Positions 60,820-64,000 of a DNA stretch of 64,000 nucleotides are shown one piece after another. How positions within the stretch are numbered: the stretch's first letter is position 1; each line of letters opens with the position of its first letter. Origin of the DNA: Variovorax boronicumulans (lineage in GTDB: Bacteria; Pseudomonadota; Gammaproteobacteria; Burkholderiales; Burkholderiaceae_C); NCBI RefSeq assembly GCF_019352895.1, contig NZ_JAAAFX010000009.1, positions 762,764-826,763 on the forward strand. The letters are read 5' to 3'. A program made the translations under genes and the position numbers. A model generated the notes under the pieces. The model saw only the letters and a list, made by a program, of their open reading frames with translations. It was not told the DNA's origin and searched no databases.

Positions 60820-61635
60820 ATGGACCACGCCGGGCCGGTGCTCGCCCCTGTCGATGACGTCGATGCGGCGCGCCGCTTCGGCGGGCTCGAGCGCCTCTAC
60901 GGCGTGCAGGGTGCACGCCGCATTCGCGAGGCGCACGTCCTGGTGGCCGGCATCGGCGGCGTGGGCTCCTGGACCGTCGAGGCCCTGGCGCGCAGCGGTG
61001 TCGGCCGGCTGACGCTGGTCGACCTCGACCACATCGCCGAATCCAACATCAATCGCCAGATCCACGCCCTGGCCTCGACCGTCGGCCAGGCCAAGGTGAC
61101 GGCCATGCGCGAGCGCATCGCGCAGATCAACCCGGACTGCCAGGTGCTGGCGCTCGACGACTTCGTCGAGCCCGACAATTGGCTCCAACTGGTGGCTGCC
61201 GCCGAGCAGGCCAGCGGCCCCTTGAGCGCGGTCATCGATGCCTGCGACCAGGTGCGCGCGAAGGTGGCGATGGCCGCCTGGGCACGCGTCACGCGCACGC
61301 CCTTCGTCACGGTCGGTGCGGCCGGCGGCAAGCGGCATGCGCACCGTGTCGAGATCGAGGATCTGTCGCTGACCACGCACGACCCCTTGCTGGCCCAGCT
61401 GCGCAATCGCCTCCGCAAGGAGCACGGTGCGCCGCGCGAAGGCAAGAAGATCGGCGTCGCCTGCGTGTTCAGCCGCGAGAGCGTGGCGCCCCCCGATGCG
61501 TCCTGCGCGATCGTCGACGGCGACGGTTCGCTCAACTGCCACGGCTACGGTTCGGTGGTCAGCGTGACCGCGACCTTCGGTCAATGCGCAGCTGGATGGG
61601 TGATGGACAAAATCGCCTCAAACCTCGCGCTATAA
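60820..61635 (+). CDS. tcdA: tRNA threonylcarbamoyladenosine dehydratase TcdA
   Basis: A 271-residue ThiF/E1-fold enzyme that cyclises t6A37 to ct6A in tRNAs. 'HVLVAGIGGVGSWTVEALA' is the nucleotide-binding loop, 'LVDLDHIAESNINRQIHAL' carries the conserved Asp and Arg residues, and 'PFVTVGAAGGKRHAHRVEI' follows. The catalytic Cys-containing segment near 'IGVACVFSRE' is typical of the TcdA/CsdL group. The stop codon TAA lies inside the TATAAT promoter element of the tRNA-Lys gene. It follows cpoB by 15 bp. Confidence 0.94.
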   Translation: MDHAGPVLAPVDDVDAARRFGGLERLYGVQGARRIREAHVLVAGIGGVGSWTVEALARSGVGRLTLVDLDHIAESNINRQIHALASTVGQAKVTAMRERIAQINPDCQVLALDDFVEPDNWLQLVAAAEQASGPLSAVIDACDQVRAKVAMAAWARVTRTPFVTVGAAGGKRHAHRVEIEDLSLTTHDPLLAQLRNRLRKEHGAPREGKKIGVACVFSRESVAPPDASCAIVDGDGSLNCHGYGSVVSVTATFGQCAAGWVMDKIASNLAL

Positions 61636-61636
61636 T
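61631..61636 (+). promoter_or_regulatory. -10 element of tRNA-Lys gene
   Basis: A perfect TATAAT overlaps the tcdA stop codon (TAA), 59 bp before the tRNA. No standard -35 lies 16-18 bp upstream; TGGACA is at 21 bp spacing. Stable RNA promoters often depend on discriminator sequence, so use is plausible but untested. Confidence 0.55.
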
Positions 61637-61637
61637 C

Positions 61638-61664
61638 GCAGGCTTTGCTGGATACGAAGCCTGC
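61638..61664 (+). promoter_or_regulatory. Hairpin between promoter and tRNA-Lys
   Basis: GCAGGCTT and AAGCCTGC pair perfectly (8 bp, 11-nt loop) and are followed by AAAAAT rather than T, so it is not a standard terminator for tcdA. It could form in the tRNA precursor leader, or be an incidental palindrome. Confidence 0.45.
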
Positions 61665-61694
61665 AAAAATACCAAGATCGATGCGAATCGATCC

Positions 61695-61770
61695 GGGACG
61701 TTAGCTCAGTTGGTAGAGCAGCGGACTTTTAATCCGTTTGTCGTGGGTTCGACCCCCGCACGTCCCACCA
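61695..61770 (+). tRNA. tRNA-Lys (anticodon UUU)
   Basis: A complete cloverleaf: acceptor GGGACGT pairs with ACGTCCC, D-loop 'AGCTCAGTTGGTAGAGC', anticodon stem GCGGA/TCCGT (with one G-T) closing loop CTTTTAA with anticodon TTT, and T-arm GTGGGTTCGACCCCCGC. CCA is encoded. It reads AAA and AAG. Expressed from the TATAAT at 61631. A decayed integrase lies just beyond the 3' end, marking this tRNA as a past integration site. Confidence 0.97.
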
Positions 61771-61811
61771 TCATTTTCTCGTTGCGCTGCTTGACTTCCT
61801 TTGCTACGGAC

Positions 61812-62070
61812 TCAAGAGCGCAACTTGCGGAACGCACCTAATTCCGCAATTCCCGGCTCGTAACGCAACGGCCGGACTTTTCTCTCACCCTTGTGACGCA
61901 TTCGGTTCGCTGTCATGCCTTCGGTCGCATGACCGAGCAGTGACTGCGCGCCGGGTGTTGTGCACTCATCGTCGAGTTCGGTCGCGGCCTTCGCGCGCAA
62001 GTCAGGAAACGGGAAGTCCGCCTTTGGATTGCGCGCGCGAGTGGGTTGTCTGGCATGAGTGGCTGGACGG
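61812..62070 (-). pseudogene. Tyrosine recombinase (phage integrase) C-terminal remnant
   Basis: A C-terminal fragment of an integrase without the N-terminal and core parts. The Arg of the active site is in 'PDLRAKAATELDDE', the second-site His in 'QSLLGHATEGMTANRMRHKG', and 'GERKVRPLRYE' follows as in tRNA-targeting integrases. The catalytic Tyr expected after the last motif is missing. No ATG begins an intact domain. Its position 41 bp from the tRNA-Lys 3' end fits an old prophage or island insertion that has since decayed. Confidence 0.8.
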
Positions 62071-62457
62071 AGCGGCCGAACAGGGCAAGGCGCCGATTCG
62101 CCTCGCGCCGGTCGAGATATTCAACGCTGGGCGGGGGGAGCCTGAACGAGACCCGCATTGCCGACTGCGCCGTAGCGGCTTGCTGTGGCCTGCAATCTTG
62201 CAGGGATGGCCTGTCTCGCTGAAGCACCGCCGCACGCGGAGCCCGACGGTCTCGACGCCCCGATCCAAAACCGAGCTTTCAAACTGGCCCCCCTTTCGCG
62301 GGACGCCGATGTCGCGAGGCAACTTGGATCTCACGCCCCAAGGGATCCTGGTTGGAGTGACTAAAGTCATCCCGCCCCTTTCCCCTCGCCCCTAGAATTT
62401 TCGTAGAGCGCCGCACCTGCGACGACAGCCACAGCCTTCACGAAACCCTCAGGACAC
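62071..62457. other. Intergenic region with repeat fragments
   Basis: No supported gene; the open frames are short and lack domain features. It contains a copy of a dispersed sequence (62095-62122) also found at 63491-63531, and two motifs, CAAACTGGCCCCC and GGCAACTTGGATCTC, that recall terminal-repeat regions of IS21-type elements but are not enough for a call. The promoter for the OmpA-like gene presumably lies at the right end. Mobile-element debris next to the tRNA is the best general description. Confidence 0.45.
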
Positions 62458-63420
62458 ATGCATCCGATCCATCGCCTCATCCTCTCGGCCTGTGCGGCCC
62501 ACGCACTGTTCGCCAGCCCATGGGCGGTCGCAGCGGACGCGGCCGGCGCGAAGGACCATCCCTTGCTCAGCCGCTTCAAGGGCGCGGCGATCCTGGACTA
62601 CAAGGTCAGTGCGTTCGATGAAGCCGTCTTGCCCGCCAAGGCGATTCTTGCGGTCGACAAGATCGGCGCGGGCGAGCTCGCGAAGGTCGAGGGGAAGATC
62701 ACCCGCATCGGCTACGCCATCGAGGGCGAGAAGACCGCGCTGGAGGTGATGCGCAACTACGAGCAGGCGTTGAGCCGCGGCGGCTTCCAGACGGTGTTCC
62801 AGTGCGCAGCGGACGCGTGCGGCCGGGACATGGGCGGCTATCTCGCCAACAGCGCAAGGGTGATGCCGGCGGGCTTCGCGGCGAGCTTCGACGAGAAGAA
62901 TCGCTACCTGCTCGCTCGGCGGTCGGGCCCCGAGGGCGATGTGCATGTGCTGCTGTGGGTGGTGGAAGACCCCGCCAACAAGCGGACACTCGTCTACCAG
63001 CAGATCGTCGAGGGTCGACCCATGGCCACTGGGCAGGTGAGCGTGCTCAGCGCGTCGGAGTTGAAGAAGGGCCTCGATGCCGACGGCCGGGTCGCCATCT
63101 ACGGCGTCTACTTCGACACGGCCAAGGCCGATGTGAAGCCGGAGTCCCGGCCGTCGCTCGACGAGATGGCCCGGCTGCTCGCGGCAAACCCCGCGCTGCG
63201 CGTCTACGTTGTCGGCCACACGGACAACCAGGGCGGGCTCGCCGCCAACCTCGAACTCTCGCAACGGCGCGCCGACGCGGTGATCAAGGCGCTGGCGGCG
63301 CTGAAGATCGATCCACAGCGCATGGTGGCCAAGGGCGTTGCATCGCTCGCGCCGCTCGGCAGCAACATGAACGATGCCGGGCGCGCGCGCAATCGACGGG
63401 TCGAATTGGTGCAGCAGTAG
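62458..63420 (+). CDS. DUF4892/OmpA family protein
   Basis: A 320-residue secreted protein: signal peptide ending '...SPWAVAADA', a DUF4892-like region of about 200 residues ('FKGAAILDYKVSAFDEAVLP', 'EGKITRIGYAIEGEKTALEV'), then a C-terminal OmpA-type peptidoglycan-binding domain ('YGVYFDTAKADVKPESRPSL', 'VYVVGHTDNQGGLAANLELS', 'GRARNRRVELV'). It should be a periplasmic or outer-membrane-associated wall-binding protein. The context is an old insertion site, so horizontal origin is possible but its codon use looks normal. Confidence 0.87.
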   Translation: MHPIHRLILSACAAHALFASPWAVAADAAGAKDHPLLSRFKGAAILDYKVSAFDEAVLPAKAILAVDKIGAGELAKVEGKITRIGYAIEGEKTALEVMRNYEQALSRGGFQTVFQCAADACGRDMGGYLANSARVMPAGFAASFDEKNRYLLARRSGPEGDVHVLLWVVEDPANKRTLVYQQIVEGRPMATGQVSVLSASELKKGLDADGRVAIYGVYFDTAKADVKPESRPSLDEMARLLAANPALRVYVVGHTDNQGGLAANLELSQRRADAVIKALAALKIDPQRMVAKGVASLAPLGSNMNDAGRARNRRVELVQQ

Positions 63421-63495
63421 ATGCCGCGGTGAAGAACGTTGGCGAGAGGGGTGTCGGGCCCATGGCTGCCCTTGTTCAGGCCCCCCCGCGATGCG

Positions 63496-63531
63496 CCTGG
63501 CGCCGGTCGAGGCGTTCGAAACGGCGCCAGG
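63496..63531. repeat. 10-bp inverted repeat within dispersed repeat
   Basis: CCTGGCGCCG and CGGCGCCAGG form perfect arms around a 16-nt loop. The left arm and loop match a degenerate copy at 62095-62122 (about five of six bases agree). It lies 75 bp after the OmpA-like stop and could act as a terminator, although no T run follows. Confidence 0.6.
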
Positions 63532-63697
63532 TGAGGGCGCGTGGCCCTCAACGTCAGGCAACGTGCCGGCGTTCCACTCGCAACAGGCGGTCGCCTCCCT
63601 CTCTGCTGGTGAAAAACTTCACGCCGCGTGGCTGCGGCCGAAGGAGGATGAAACCGTTTTCAAGGCGACTGCGTACAGCAGGGTCCAGGAAGAACAG

Positions 63698-63877
63698 ATG
63701 ACCTATACCCAAATTTTCGCAACCTTGGCTTTGGTTGCCTTGTTCATTGCAGGCATTCGCTTGCGAAGGCGGCAGGCAAAGCGCCTGAACGCCAGACTGT
63801 CCGAGCGGGTCGAGCTCACCCAATCGGTGCTCGATGCATTGAATCAAAGCCAGCCATCCGGACGGCGAAGACGCTGA
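63698..63877 (+). CDS. Small membrane protein, 59 aa
   Basis: Starts at ATG with AGGAAG eight bases upstream. One hydrophobic segment at the N-terminus ('IFATLALVALFIAGIRL') is followed by a basic, amphipathic C-terminus ending 'SGRRRR'. The ribosome-binding site and the membrane-helix layout argue for a real small gene, but there is no family I recognise. Unknown role. Confidence 0.45.
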   Translation: MTYTQIFATLALVALFIAGIRLRRRQAKRLNARLSERVELTQSVLDALNQSQPSGRRRR

Positions 63878-63931
63878 CGGCTTCCTTCACACGGCCCACA
63901 GCGTGGCACGCGCAATGAACAGCCGGCTCGC

Positions 63932-64000
63932 TCAGAATGCCAGCAGGGGAAATCGCCCAAGGATGGCCGACAGCCGCGTCACGCCGACCGACCGCACGCG
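63932..64000 (-). CDS. Partial gene, C-terminal end only
   Basis: An open frame enters from the right edge and ends with 'RLSAILGRFPLLAF' then a stop. Only about 22 residues are visible, with no domain. The absence of any stop before the edge and a plausible composition are the sole support. It could be chance. Confidence 0.25.
   Translation of the reverse strand, partial: RVRSVGVTRLSAILGRFPLLAF

Noticed and set aside
62270..62340. IS21-like end sequence
   Set aside because: Two short motifs recall IS21 terminal repeats, but there is no transposase, paired end or target duplication in view.
62002..62395. Overlapping short frames on both strands between tRNA-Lys and the OmpA-like gene
   Set aside because: They share 'STGARRI' with another frame near 63500, but that comes from the dispersed DNA repeat, not from a protein family.

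Overview
The window is a gene-dense, very GC-rich chromosomal segment from a betaproteobacterium. The Comamonadaceae are most likely, and Variovorax or a close relative is my best guess. This is inferred from the conserved yebC-purD-hemF-nadD-rsfS-rlmH-maf-rng block, a Bug-type solute receptor, many LysR/AraC regulators with divergent enzymes, a beta/alpha-oxidation style CoA operon and family-typical intergenic repeats. No taxonomic marker such as rRNA is present, so this is not proven.

Left part (1-25.5 kb) is accessory metabolism. It starts with a glutathione S-transferase cut by the window edge, a secreted dienelactone hydrolase, a PQQ-type sugar dehydrogenase, an aldo/keto reductase facing a LysR regulator, and a PAS/sigma-54 activator. 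An eight-gene operon on the minus strand (15288 down to 7701) follows: acyl-CoA ligase, SCP-x type thiolase, two small MaoC hydratase subunits, SDR dehydrogenase, long-chain-type acyl-CoA dehydrogenase, an enoyl-CoA hydratase/isomerase homologue and an alpha-methylacyl-CoA racemase. A divergent AraC regulator sits upstream. The set resembles the peroxisomal route for alpha-methyl-branched acids. Next come a frameshifted porin, a YqhC-like AraC/SDR pair (a collapsed copy of this pair lies at 7.4-7.6 kb), SDR/HxlR, RidA/PhzF, a Bug receptor with a divergent AraC gene, and a SYLF lipoprotein.

Middle part (25.8-33.9 kb): a branched-chain-amino-acid-type ABC importer (binding protein, two ATPases, two permeases) with a translationally coupled alpha/beta hydrolase. 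Its first three gene junctions are filled by inverted-pair repeats. An SMR efflux protein and a HerA-like DUF853 ATPase follow.

33.9-49.0 kb is an aryl-polyene/xanthomonadin-like pigment cluster in two convergent arms. The plus arm has an ACP, a COG4648 membrane protein, an AMP-ligase fused to a hot-dog dehydratase, an acyltransferase, a LolA-like protein, an MMPL exporter, a NodB deacetylase, a methyltransferase, an ApeP-like dehydratase and a ketoreductase. The minus arm has a ketosynthase, a second ACP, a PAP2 protein, a family-2 glycosyltransferase, an acyltransferase, a XanB2/FkbO-type chorismatase and a UbiE-like methyltransferase. A workable scheme: chorismatase makes hydroxybenzoate, the ligase loads it on an ACP, KS/KR/DH cycles build the polyene, and acyl/glycosyl transferases plus LolA/MMPL attach and move it to the outer membrane.

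Right part (49.1-64 kb) is core genome: yebC, purD, hemF, nadD, rsfS, rlmH, maf, rng, msbA, then tolB-pal-cpoB-tcdA and tRNA-Lys(UUU). A decayed tyrosine integrase abuts the tRNA and is followed by a DUF4892/OmpA protein, a small membrane protein, repeat remnants and the end of an unidentified gene.
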